Part shown: positions 8,283 to 15,332 of the stretch, one piece after another
Position numbering within the stretch: position 1 is the first letter of the stretch
Layout: every line of letters begins with the position of its first letter
Source of the DNA: Rhodospirillales bacterium
GTDB taxonomy: Bacteria; Pseudomonadota; Alphaproteobacteria; Rhodospirillales; Defluviicoccaceae
Length of the DNA: 32,207 nt
Assembly (NCBI GenBank): GCA_016793875.1
Contig: JAEULG010000226.1
Location: forward strand, 1 to 32,207
Direction: 5' to 3'
Made by a program: the position numbers and the translations under genes
The notes under the pieces: model-generated
Told to the model about the DNA's origin: nothing
The model's input: the letters and a program-made list of their open reading frames with translations, nothing else
Database searches by the model: none

Positions 8283-9423
8283 GGCTCGCTCCGATACCGG
8301 CAAGGGCATTCCCGGTCGCCAGCGCGGCGGCCAGCTTATCGATGACGACATCAACGTTGGCATCGCCGAGAGCGGGGTAGAGCGGCAAGGTCAGCTCGCG
8401 GCTGGCAAAAGCCTCGGAGCGCGGCAGCCGCAGGGTTGGATACATCTTGCGGTAGTAGGAAAACTGGTGCGCGCACGGGTAGTGGATGGTGGTTTGTACC
8501 CCTGCGGTGCGCATCGCCTGCATCACCTGGGGCCGGTCGCAGCCGTCCGGCAGTACAACCGGCATCACGTGGTACGCCGAGGTGTCGGCGGCGGCGAACG
8601 GCTGCAGGACCTGCGGGCAGGCGCGGGGCAGGCGCTCGCGATAGCGGGCGGTCAGCCGGCCGCGCGCCGCGTTCCAGCCGGGCAGGCGCTCCAGCTGGAC
8701 GAGACCGACGGCGGCGCGCAGTTCATCCATGCGGTAGTTGAAGCCGAGTTCGGGAACGTCGTAGCTGAAGGCGTGACCCTTGCTGCGCTCCCAGGAAGTC
8801 GTCGTCATGCCGTGGCTGCGCATCCGGCGGATGTGCTCGCGCACCTCGGCGGCAGCGGCGAAGACCATGCCGCCTTCCGCGGTGGTCATGTTCTTGTTGC
8901 CGAAGAAGCTGAAGACGGCGGCATCGCTGTGGCTGCCGATGCCGGGGACGCCGGCGGCGTGCGCGGCATCCTCGATCAGCAGCAGGCCCCGCGACCGGGC
9001 AAAGTCCTGCCACGCGGCAACGTCGACCAGGTAGCCGGCGTAGTGCATGACGATCACCGCCCTGGTCCGCGGCGTGCACTGGCGGGCAGCGTCGTCGAGG
9101 CAGATGTGCGGCCTGTCGAGGGCCTCGATGTCCACGAACACTGGCGTCGCGCCGACGTAGAGGATGCTGTTCACCGTCGCGACGAAGGTCAGCGAGGGGA
9201 CCAGCACCTCGTCGCCGGGACCGATGCCCAGCGCGCGCAGCGCCAGGTGCAATCCGGCGGTGCAGGAGGCGACGGCGACGGCGTCCTCGGCGCCGTGGCG
9301 GGCGGCGAATTCCTGTTCGAACCGGCGTACCCGCTCGCCCTGGGTGATCCAGCCGCTGGCGATGACCTCGGAGAGCGCCGCAGCCTCATCGGCTCCCACG
9401 GCGGCTTCGGCAACCAACAACAT
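8272..9423 (-). CDS. PLP-dependent sugar aminotransferase (DegT/DnrJ/EryC1/StrS family)
   Basis: A 383-residue aminotransferase of the nucleotide-sugar type. GSGW-like SGWITQGERVRRFEQEFA opens the fold, SCTAGLHLALRALGIGPGDEVLVPSLTFVAT is the phosphate-binding region, EDAAHAAG carries the Asp (152) that pairs with the pyridine nitrogen, and FSFFGNKNMTTAEGG contains the Schiff-base Lys177. NYRMDELRAAVGLVQLERL is the family dimer contact. The reaction is transfer of an amino group, usually from glutamate, to a keto-sugar nucleotide, so the polymer probably contains an amino sugar. ATG at 9423 is chosen over longer in-frame starts because GGAGG sits 7-8 bases upstream. It overlaps the priming transferase gene. 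Confidence 0.93.
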   Translation of the reverse strand: MLLVAEAAVGADEAAALSEVIASGWITQGERVRRFEQEFAARHGAEDAVAVASCTAGLHLALRALGIGPGDEVLVPSLTFVATVNSILYVGATPVFVDIEALDRPHICLDDAARQCTPRTRAVIVMHYAGYLVDVAAWQDFARSRGLLLIEDAAHAAGVPGIGSHSDAAVFSFFGNKNMTTAEGGMVFAAAAEVREHIRRMRSHGMTTTSWERSKGHAFSYDVPELGFNYRMDELRAAVGLVQLERLPGWNAARGRLTARYRERLPRACPQVLQPFAAADTSAYHVMPVVLPDGCDRPQVMQAMRTAGVQTTIHYPCAHQFSYYRKMYPTLRLPRSEAFASRELTLPLYPALGDANVDVVIDKLAAALATGNALAGIGASHAA

Positions 9424-9481
9424 CTTTCCTCCTTTGCGGCCGGGAACCCCTGGCCGCGACAAGAGCGGTTCGGGCAAGGCA

Positions 9482-9500
9482 GGGGCGGGGAAACCGCCCC
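9482..9500 (-). terminator. Hairpin between nucleotidyltransferase and aminotransferase genes
   Basis: Perfect 7-bp inverted repeat (GGGGCGG, loop GGAAA, CCGCCCC) directly after the nucleotidyltransferase stop. No T-run follows on the minus strand. It could lower readthrough or protect the upstream message, setting different expression of the two halves of the operon. Confidence 0.35.
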
Positions 9501-9506
9501 CGGACG

Positions 9507-10223
9507 TCAGGCGGCGTTGCGCTTCTGCGCGGGCCAGTAATCGTCCAGTGAGATTTCCTGCGCTTCCTGGAAATCCTCGACCCTGCCAATGTCCAGCCAC
9601 AGGCCGTCATGCAGGTAGCAGTGGACGTCGATGCCCTTTCCCAGCAGGCAGAAAATCAAGTCATCGAAGCCGAAGGCGACGCCGCGCGGGATGTATTGAA
9701 TGATCTCCGGCCGCATGCAGTAGATGCCCATGCTGACCGTGTGGTAGAGCGACGGCTTCTCGCGGAAGCCGGCGACGCGGCCGTTCTGTTCTTCGATGAT
9801 GCCGAAGTCGATACGGATCTTGCGGCGGGCAGTGGCGATCGACAGCAGGCCGCCGTGCTGGCGGTGGAAGGCGCTGAACGCATTGAGGTCGAGGTCGGTG
9901 AGGACGTCGCCGTTGAGCATCAGGAACGGCCCGTCCAGTTCGTCGCGCAGCAGGGTGAGTGCGCCGACGGTGCCGAGCGGGATCGTCTCCCGGGTGTAGC
10001 TGAGCCGCATGTCCCACTGCGAGCCGTCGCCGCAGACCGCGCCGATCAGATGGCCGAGGTAGCCGGTGGTGATGTAGGCATCGATGGTGCCGTTGCGGCG
10101 GAGCCACTTCAGCAGCAGCTCGATGACCGGTTGGTTGCCGATCGGCATCAGCGGCTTGGGCAGAACCATGGTGTAGGGCTTCAGCCGCGTCCCGAGACCC
10201 CCCGCCTGTATGACTGCTTTCAT
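9507..10223 (-). CDS. Sugar-1-phosphate nucleotidyltransferase
   Basis: A 238-residue NTP-transferase of the RmlA/GCD1-like fold. MKAVIQAGGLGTRLKPYT holds the GGxGTR nucleotide loop and LPKPLMPIGNQPVIE the KP motif with the catalytic lysine. FLMLNGDVLTDLD has the metal-binding Asp, and FREKPS and GLWLDIGRVEDFQEA are the C-terminal sugar and metal contacts. It makes an NDP-sugar from a sugar 1-phosphate and an NTP; base and sugar cannot be told from sequence. It has no acyltransferase or isomerase domain. ATG at 10223 is chosen because AGGAGA lies about 8 bases upstream; ATG at 10229 would be too close to it. It lies 54 nt after the autokinase gene and probably supplies the activated sugar for the aminotransferase branch. 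Confidence 0.92.
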   Translation of the reverse strand: MKAVIQAGGLGTRLKPYTMVLPKPLMPIGNQPVIELLLKWLRRNGTIDAYITTGYLGHLIGAVCGDGSQWDMRLSYTRETIPLGTVGALTLLRDELDGPFLMLNGDVLTDLDLNAFSAFHRQHGGLLSIATARRKIRIDFGIIEEQNGRVAGFREKPSLYHTVSMGIYCMRPEIIQYIPRGVAFGFDDLIFCLLGKGIDVHCYLHDGLWLDIGRVEDFQEAQEISLDDYWPAQKRNAA

Positions 10224-10277
10224 ATGCATTCTCCTGAAAGTTGTTTGCTGCACCCGCGCAGCGAGCGGCCGGCCGCC

Positions 10278-12578
10278 TCATGCATGGCGGTAGTAGTTCC
10301 CCATCTTCGCCGAGTAGCGGGCCGAGTCGCCGAAGCCGTAACGGGCGTGGCTCTTGAGATGGACGCGGGTCAGCACCAACCCTTCGAACCGCCGGGTGGC
10401 GGTGGCGAGCTGCATCGCCGCGTACTTGACGACCTCGCGCCGGGTGGCGCCCCAGCGCACGACCATCACCGTCGCTGCGGCCGCGTTGGCCAGGAACAGC
10501 GCGTCGGTCAGCGCCATCAGCGGTGGCGTGTCGATGATGATGATCTCGTACTTGGCTTCGAGGGAGCGCAGCAGCTCGGCGAAGTTCGGCGTGGTCAACA
10601 AGTCGCTGGCGTTGAGCTGCCGCTGTCCGCTGACGATGACGTCGGCCGAGGTTCGCGGATCGCGCTGGATCACCTGGTCGAGCGTGACCGTCTGCGACAG
10701 CAGCTCGGCGAGGCCGGGCCGGACATGGACCTTCAGCGTCTCGGCGATGCGCGAGCGGTGGAGGTCGCCATCGATCAGCAGCACCCGCCGGCCGGTGTTG
10801 GCCAGCATGCGGACGAGCGAGACGCAGGTGGTCGTCTTGCCCTCGCCGGCCTCGGCCGAGGTGAAGACGATGCTGCGCGGCAGCTCGCCGAACGAGGCGA
10901 TCTGCAGCTTGTTGAAGATCGAGCGGATGGCATCGGCGTGCACCGAGGCCGGGGAGTCGAGAACTTCCGCTGCCAGCCGGACCTGCTGGCGGGCGCCGTC
11001 GTTGCCGCGCGACGTCGGGACGTGGGCCAGCACCGGCAGGCCGAGCTCCTGCTCCAGCTGGTGGGCGCTGCGGTAGCCGGCATCCATCGCCTCGGCGGCC
11101 ATGGCGATCGGCAGGCTGGCGATCAAGCCGGCGAGCAGGGCGAGGGTGATGATGAGCGGGGTATTGGGGAAGGAGGGCTCGTCGGGAACGGCCGGACGGG
11201 AGATGATGCGCGCATAGGTCGCCGCCGAGCGGGCATCCTGCTTGGCGCTCGACTCCATGAACGCCGACATGAACTTTTCCAGCAACATCCGGTTGGCTTC
11301 CGCTTCCCGCTCGAGACCGCGCAGGGCGATCGAGGCGGTGTTGGCGGCGGCGTTCTGCTGCTTGAGGCCATTCAGGTCCTTGGTGAAGGCGGCCTCGCGG
11401 ATGCGCGCGGCTTCCGCCTTGCTCTCCAGGCTGCGGAGGACCTTCTTGACCTCGGCATCCAGCGCGTCCTTCAGCCGCAGCTTCTCGGCGGCGAGCTGGA
11501 TCATCGCCGGGTGGCGCGGACCGTATTTTTCGCTCATCTCCGCTTCGCGCCGCTCCAGGCCGAGGAGGTCGCCGCGGAAGCGCTTGATCATGTCCGACTG
11601 CAGGATCTGGTCGAGCGCCTCGATATCATTGTTACGGCCGATGATGCGCCGCGCCTGCGCGGCTTCCGCCTCGGCGGCGACCCGCGCCGCCGAGGCGTCG
11701 ATCAGCTTGAGGTTGAGGTCGGCGACCTGCGCGGACACCAGCGAGGTCTTGTCGCTCTGATAGAGGTCGTGCTGGCGGCGGTAGTTCTCGACGTTCCGCT
11801 CCGCTTGCGTGACCTTGTCGCGCAGCTGCTGGACGTTGGAGGCCATCCACTCGCTGGCGCGGCGGGCGTTGGCGAGCCGGTCCTCGTAGCGGGAGACGAG
11901 ATAGACCTCGCCTACCGTGTCGACGACCCGCGCCGCCAGTACTGGGTCGGTGGCGGTGAACGAGACGTCGAAGACCTTCGAGCGACCGACCATCTTGACG
12001 GTCAGCTGCCGCGAAAAGCGCCGGATGACGGCGTTGCGCTCCTTGACGGCGGCTGCTTCCGGGCTTGGCGGCGTCGAGGCTGCCAACCAGCGCGCCAGCC
12101 ACGGGTTTTCCGCGACGACCGCATCGGGCACCTGCCGGCGCACCCACGACAGCAGGTCGTCGGGAGCCCACCAGGCGGCTGGCGAAAGCCCAGGGTTGAA
12201 CTCCGGTACTTCGTCGAGGGAGAGCTTGTCGATCACCTTCTCGGCCAGCTCGCGCGACTTGAGGATCTCGATCTCGTTGAGAACGCTGTCCATCGCGGCG
12301 AATTCGTCCGGCAGTTGCCGCGCCGGACTGGCGTCGAGCTCGGCGGGGGGCTGGCTGCGCACATCGAAGGCAAGCTTGAGCACTGCCGTATATTGCGGCG
12401 TCAGCATCTGGGTGATCACCGCCGCCAGTGCGACGGTGCCGAAGATCACGGCGAGGATCAGCCCCTTGCGGCGCGCCAGCACCTTCAGCAGGTAACCGCG
12501 CTCGATGCCGGCCGGCTGCGCCGACGAGGGTTCGCGACTGGCCGTGGCGGGGACGCGGATATTCAGATGATCGTCCAT
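10278..12578 (-). CDS. Polysaccharide co-polymerase with tyrosine autokinase domain (GumC/Wzc type)
   Basis: A 766-residue inner-membrane protein with an N-terminal chain-length determinant (Wzz) domain after the first membrane helix (about 39-60: KGLILAVIFGTVALAAVITQM). A long periplasmic coiled coil follows (about 220-450, for example RRASEWMASNVQQLRDKVTQAERNVENYR), then a GNVR-like segment, a second helix (about 468-490, PLIITLALLAGLIASLPIAMA) and a cytoplasmic BY-kinase. The kinase shows Walker A (SAEAGEGKTTT, near 580), Walker A' (VLLIDGDLHRS, near 600) and Walker B (IIIIDTPP, near 682). The C-terminus has a short tyrosine tail (YGFGDSARY then NYYRHA, four Tyr), the usual autophosphorylation site. 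ATG at 12578 begins the family-like start; its ribosome site is weak. No partner phosphatase or Wza-type exporter is in the window. Confidence 0.93.
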   Translation of the reverse strand: MDDHLNIRVPATASREPSSAQPAGIERGYLLKVLARRKGLILAVIFGTVALAAVITQMLTPQYTAVLKLAFDVRSQPPAELDASPARQLPDEFAAMDSVLNEIEILKSRELAEKVIDKLSLDEVPEFNPGLSPAAWWAPDDLLSWVRRQVPDAVVAENPWLARWLAASTPPSPEAAAVKERNAVIRRFSRQLTVKMVGRSKVFDVSFTATDPVLAARVVDTVGEVYLVSRYEDRLANARRASEWMASNVQQLRDKVTQAERNVENYRRQHDLYQSDKTSLVSAQVADLNLKLIDASAARVAAEAEAAQARRIIGRNNDIEALDQILQSDMIKRFRGDLLGLERREAEMSEKYGPRHPAMIQLAAEKLRLKDALDAEVKKVLRSLESKAEAARIREAAFTKDLNGLKQQNAAANTASIALRGLEREAEANRMLLEKFMSAFMESSAKQDARSAATYARIISRPAVPDEPSFPNTPLIITLALLAGLIASLPIAMAAEAMDAGYRSAHQLEQELGLPVLAHVPTSRGNDGARQQVRLAAEVLDSPASVHADAIRSIFNKLQIASFGELPRSIVFTSAEAGEGKTTTCVSLVRMLANTGRRVLLIDGDLHRSRIAETLKVHVRPGLAELLSQTVTLDQVIQRDPRTSADVIVSGQRQLNASDLLTTPNFAELLRSLEAKYEIIIIDTPPLMALTDALFLANAAAATVMVVRWGATRREVVKYAAMQLATATRRFEGLVLTRVHLKSHARYGFGDSARYSAKMGNYYRHA

Positions 12579-12844
12579 CGAAGTCCCGTAGGTTCCGACG
12601 CGCCGTGCGATCCGGTGCCGGCTGCTCGCTGCCGGTTCACCGAGGCGCTGTGCCGGCGGTGCAGGCCAGCCCCAGCGTCGTCGAGTGGAAGAGATGCAAG
12701 CGGGGCAGCGGGGCTGTCCTGCCGCATGCGACCGGAACGCCGGCAGTCGACTTTCCGGATAGGGGGCGAGGGAAAAGCAGCGGCCACTTGCCACATTGTG
12801 CGCGTAGTCATCCTGTCCGCTGCTTGTAAACAAGCTCGGTCCAC
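12563..12844 (-). CDS. Possible 93-codon leader ORF overlapping the autokinase start
   Basis: GTG at 12844 has a strong ribosome site (GGAGG, 7-nt spacing) and opens a 93-codon frame. It ends 15 nt inside the autokinase gene, in a different frame. The product (starting MDRACLQAADRM) resembles no known family, is rich in Arg and His, and uses codons such as TTA, CAA and TGT that neighbouring genes avoid, which argues against a conserved protein. Its value may lie in translation through to the weakly initiated autokinase start (translational coupling). This is an inference; the frame may be chance. Confidence 0.25.
   Translation of the reverse strand: MDRACLQAADRMTTRTMWQVAAAFPSPPIRKVDCRRSGRMRQDSPAAPLASLPLDDAGAGLHRRHSASVNRQRAAGTGSHGASEPTGLRWTII
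12822..12835. repeat. Short inverted repeat in the autokinase leader, possible operator
   Basis: GCTTGT-AA-ACAAGC on the plus strand: perfect 6-bp arms with a 2-nt centre, about 90 nt downstream of the predicted transcription start and just after the GTG of the small leader frame. The size suits a dimeric regulator site, but no regulator gene is in the window. Confidence 0.3.
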
Positions 12845-12928
12845 TGCAAGTCCTCCGAAAATATTCCCCCGACCGCTCAGGTTTCTAAAGTGTAGTTATC
12901 TTAAGTTAAGGGCATTCAATTAGAAGTT

Positions 12929-12957
12929 ATACTATCAATCAGCGTTTCGCCCGTCAA
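12929..12957 (-). promoter_or_regulatory. Sigma70-like promoter for the polysaccharide operon
   Basis: On the minus strand TTGACG (12957-12952) and TAGTAT (12934-12929) are separated by exactly 17 nt inside an AT-rich stretch. The expected transcription start is near 12922, giving a leader of about 345 nt before the autokinase ATG. This is one of the best promoter matches in the window. Confidence 0.6.
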
Positions 12958-13153
12958 ACATATTATTGACATTATTTGTCCATGCTTCAGGCAGCGAACA
13001 TCCGAACCGGCCATGCCGTCAGCCAGGAAACGCTTTGGCGTCCCGATCGCGGATCACCTCGCTGGTATTTCGGCTGTTCTGCGCCTCTCCAGCCGTTGTC
13101 TCGCCGGCACGCATCGCCGAGGTCGCGTCTTGCCGGCATTTGCCCGCGCCGGC

Positions 13154-14392
13154 TCAGGTCATGCGTGCCGTGGCGAGCTGATGCCAGCGGTCGAAGCGCT
13201 GCTGCTGCAGGCAGACGGCGTAGAGCCCCCAGGCCAGGCCGGCCTGGATCCACAATGACCGCCAGTGCAGGGTGTCGACGAAGACGCCGTTGACGAGCGT
13301 CCCCAGCAGCGATGCGGCGATCACTGCGGCGGTGGCGGAGAACGGCGATTGCACCACGGCGGTGCGGATTGCGACCAGTTGCGTCAAGCCGAGGAACAGC
13401 ATCAGCGACAGAAAGCCGCCGACGCCGTTCTCCATCAGCGAGCGGACGTAGAGACTGTGGGCGGAGATGCCGAGGACGCCGACGCGCGCCTCGAACTGGC
13501 CGGGGCCGCCGCCCAGCGGCTGCTCGATCGCCAGTTCCAGTCCCTCCTGCTGCGCGCCGAAGCGATCGGCGTCGTAATCCTGCAGGCCGGAACGCTCGTC
13601 GAGGAAGGTGTCGAAGCCACTCGCCGCAATCACCGCGACGGTGCCGAAGGCGATAGACGCCGAAGCCGCCAGCACGATCGCCCAGAAGCGGAATGCCGGG
13701 CGGCCACGGAGCAGCAGGCCGCGCAGGACGATGTAAACCGCAAGCGACAGCGCGAGGTTCATCCAGGCGGCACGCGATCCGGCAAAGACGATGCCCAGCA
13801 TCAGCAGCAGGGTGGCCGCTACCAGGATCAGCACGTGCAGCGGCCGCTCCGCCAGGCGCTCCAGTAGCGCCAGCAGATAGAGGATCGCAACCACCAGCGA
13901 GGGCCCGTAGACGTTGGGGTCCTTGAAGAAGGCCTGCACCCGGCTGGCGTCGTACATCACCACATCCAGCGGCAGCACACCGGCGACGACGGCGAGGGTG
14001 ATCGCCGTGGAGATGACCAGGGACAGGCAGTAGCCGCCGAGGACGGCATCGCTCGCCTGCGGCCAGGTGGCAACCATGCAGCAGATGAGAGCCCCGACGA
14101 GCACCAGGAAGAAGGTGGTGCCCATGAACATCACCATTTCCGGCACGTCGGTGGCGAACATCGCGGAGAAGACGTTGAACAGTGCATAGACGCCGAGCAT
14201 CACCACCGCCGGCATCATGTCGGGCGCGGCCGGGAGCCGAAGCCGGTGCAGCAGGAACAGCCCCAGAAGCAGGCACGCCAGATCGAAGGGGGCCGGTTCC
14301 ACCAGAACGACGCTGCTGAGCGCGAACACGGCGCCGATGGACAGGCCGAGGGCGCGCGAGTATCCGCCTTGTTGGACAACGGCAATCATCAT
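13154..14392 (-). CDS. O-antigen ligase/polymerase-like membrane protein (Wzy_C type)
   Basis: A 412-residue protein with about 10-12 membrane segments (for example LGLSIGAVFALSSVVLV, GTTFFLVLVGALICCMVATW, LVISTAITLAVVAGVLPL, LHVLILVAATLLLMLGIVF). FAGSRAAWMNLALSL matches the GSR element of O-antigen ligases and related polymerases. A large loop with GLQDYDADRFGAQQEGLELAIEQPLGGGPGQFEA and ISAHSLYVRSLMENGVGGF carries the conserved H-S-x-Y/x-E region of the periplasmic loop. In a cluster with a flippase and a co-polymerase the likely role is polymerisation of undecaprenyl-diphosphate-linked repeats (Wzy role); ligation to lipid A core is less likely. ATG at 14392 has GGAGGTGAG upstream. It is separated from the autokinase by 575 nt and an apparent promoter, so it heads its own unit. 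Confidence 0.88.
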   Translation of the reverse strand: MMIAVVQQGGYSRALGLSIGAVFALSSVVLVEPAPFDLACLLLGLFLLHRLRLPAAPDMMPAVVMLGVYALFNVFSAMFATDVPEMVMFMGTTFFLVLVGALICCMVATWPQASDAVLGGYCLSLVISTAITLAVVAGVLPLDVVMYDASRVQAFFKDPNVYGPSLVVAILYLLALLERLAERPLHVLILVAATLLLMLGIVFAGSRAAWMNLALSLAVYIVLRGLLLRGRPAFRFWAIVLAASASIAFGTVAVIAASGFDTFLDERSGLQDYDADRFGAQQEGLELAIEQPLGGGPGQFEARVGVLGISAHSLYVRSLMENGVGGFLSLMLFLGLTQLVAIRTAVVQSPFSATAAVIAASLLGTLVNGVFVDTLHWRSLWIQAGLAWGLYAVCLQQQRFDRWHQLATARMT

Positions 14393-14525
14393 CTCACCTC
14401 CCGGCCGACATCCACCGTTCGCCCGTCGCAGCCTCGTTGCCAGGCGCTACCGGTAGTGGTGGCGACATCAGCCAAGCCCGACGCCGCGACGGCGCTACTC
14501 GCTATGAATGTCCATATTAGAAACG

Positions 14526-14560
14526 ATCATACCTATACGAGAACATGCCGCAAGTATCAA
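14526..14560 (-). promoter_or_regulatory. Candidate promoter for the polymerase-like gene
   Basis: Two overlapping minus-strand readings: TTGATA (14560-14555) with TATAGG (14537-14532) at 17 nt, or TTGCGG (14553-14548) with TATGAT (14531-14526) at 16 nt. Both would start transcription about 125 nt upstream of the ATG at 14392. Confidence 0.35.
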
Positions 14561-14730
14561 GAGTGTTCATCACACTTCTGCCATCTGTGCGTGTTGACAC
14601 GGCCACACTTCTCCGGTCGGCGGCGCGAGATCCGGGCATCCGTCGAACCGGCAGCGATGCTGGCGCGGGTCTGCCTGCCGAACCAGGCCGCACCGTCTGT
14701 GAGCGCGCCAACAAAACCCCATATGGGTAC

Positions 14731-14759
14731 GATATATCACATAACCCATTGAAATGCAA
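14731..14759 (-). promoter_or_regulatory. Weak second promoter candidate with a flanking inverted repeat
   Basis: Minus-strand TTGCAT (14759-14754) and TATATC (14736-14731) with 17-nt spacing. The stretch also contains ATGGGT (14723-14728) and ACCCAT (14744-14749) as inverted arms around the self-complementary GATATATC, which could be a regulator site over the -10 element. Confidence 0.25.
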
Positions 14760-14850
14760 AAGCCTTGAGGAGAGCTCCGCGGTGGCAGAAAAGGGCCGTA
14801 ATCGGCGCCGGATGCGAGCCGGAGCGCCCGGCCACCCGGAAACGTCTCTA

Positions 14851-14880
14851 CTGGCGCCTCGGCTGCAGCCAAGGCGCCAG
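14851..14880. repeat. 30-bp near-perfect palindrome
   Basis: The two 15-nt halves are reverse complements except for one mismatched pair (positions 10 and 21). The left arm begins CTGGCGCCTCGGCTG. It could form a long loopless DNA cruciform or RNA hairpin, or bind a dimeric protein. It directly adjoins the dispersed repeat that starts at 14894. Confidence 0.7.
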
Positions 14881-14893
14881 CCGGGAGAGACAA

Positions 14894-14940
14894 CCCTCTC
14901 TCTGCCGGGAGAGGGGCGAGCGAATGCGAGTGGGGGTGAG
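14894..14940 (+). repeat. Dispersed intergenic repeat, copy A
   Basis: The unit starts CCCTCTCTCTGCCGGGAGAG and ends GGGGGTGAGTG: a small hairpin of CCCTCTC and GAGAGGG followed by a G-rich tail. Similar units lie at 15011-15063 (opposite strand) and 23978-24017 (same strand). Such CCCTCTCCC...GGGTGAGGG elements are common between genes in GC-rich proteobacteria. Confidence 0.55.
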
Positions 14941-15010
14941 TGTGGCAGGGCGGGGGACACCTGCCGGAAAAACGCCGCTCCGGCGGCCCGCCGTGGCTTC
15001 GGGCGCCGCG

Positions 15011-15063
15011 CCCTCACCCTCCTGCCGCTTGCGGGGGCACTTTCTCCCGAAGAGGGAGAGGGG
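15011..15063 (-). repeat. Dispersed intergenic repeat, copy B (inverted)
   Basis: Read on the minus strand it runs CCCTCTCCCTCTTCGGGAGA and ends GGAGGGTGAGGG, matching copy A at both ends with a different centre. Copies A and B face each other across about 70 nt, so the transcript could fold into a larger hairpin. Confidence 0.55.
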
Positions 15064-15332
15064 CACACCAACCGCCGTGCCCGCCCCAATCTGCCGGCCC
15101 CACACTGACACAGTGCCGTGATGCCCGTCGGTATCGGGTGCGAAAAGGCCGGGCGATCATCGTAAGGTAGCCGCCGGCCACCCCGTCTTCACCTGAGCCT
15201 TCAGGGCTTGCAAGCAACCTTCCCCCGCGCGGGCGTGTTTCTTGTCGTTGATCGCGCCCTGCTGGGCCGCCGACAGGCCGGTCCCGAGACGGGATGCGGC
15301 CTTGGATGGACGCAACAACCGAAAGGTAGGCA

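Larger units (their letters stand above)
12579..13153 (-). other. 575-nt intergenic region with the autokinase leader
   Basis: The half nearest the autokinase (12579 to about 12920) would be an unusually long 5' leader of the promoter noted at 12929-12957. It is GC-rich near the gene and AT-rich at 12850-12990, one of the most AT-rich stretches in the window. The other part (12958-13153) follows the polymerase-like gene. A 6-bp inverted repeat (GCCGGC at 13132-13137 and 13148-13153) abuts that gene's stop and might form a weak 3' hairpin. No RNA family or conserved protein was recognised. Confidence 0.5.
14393..15332. other. 940-nt intergenic region between divergent polysaccharide genes
   Basis: No convincing protein gene lies here. 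The first part (about 14500-14770) is relatively AT-rich and holds two possible minus-strand promoters for the polymerase-like gene. The second part (14851-15063) holds a 30-bp near-perfect palindrome and two related inverted copies of a pyrimidine/purine-rich repeat. The last 260 nt before the hydrolase gene show only its ribosome site. A 60-codon minus-strand frame (15157-15339) with fair codon use overlaps the hydrolase start and is not called. Confidence 0.6.

Noticed and set aside
12579-12833. 85-codon in-frame upstream extension of the autokinase
   Set aside because: It would start at TTG without a ribosome site, and the added residues are not hydrophobic or Wzz-like; ATG at 12578 gives the normal family N-terminus.
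9609-12923. Very long plus-strand open frame (1104 codons) opposite the autokinase and nucleotidyltransferase genes
   Set aside because: It is a mirror of GC-rich coding on the other strand: the product is an Arg/Asp/Gly/Ala-rich low-complexity chain with no domain, while the minus strand encodes clear families with motifs.
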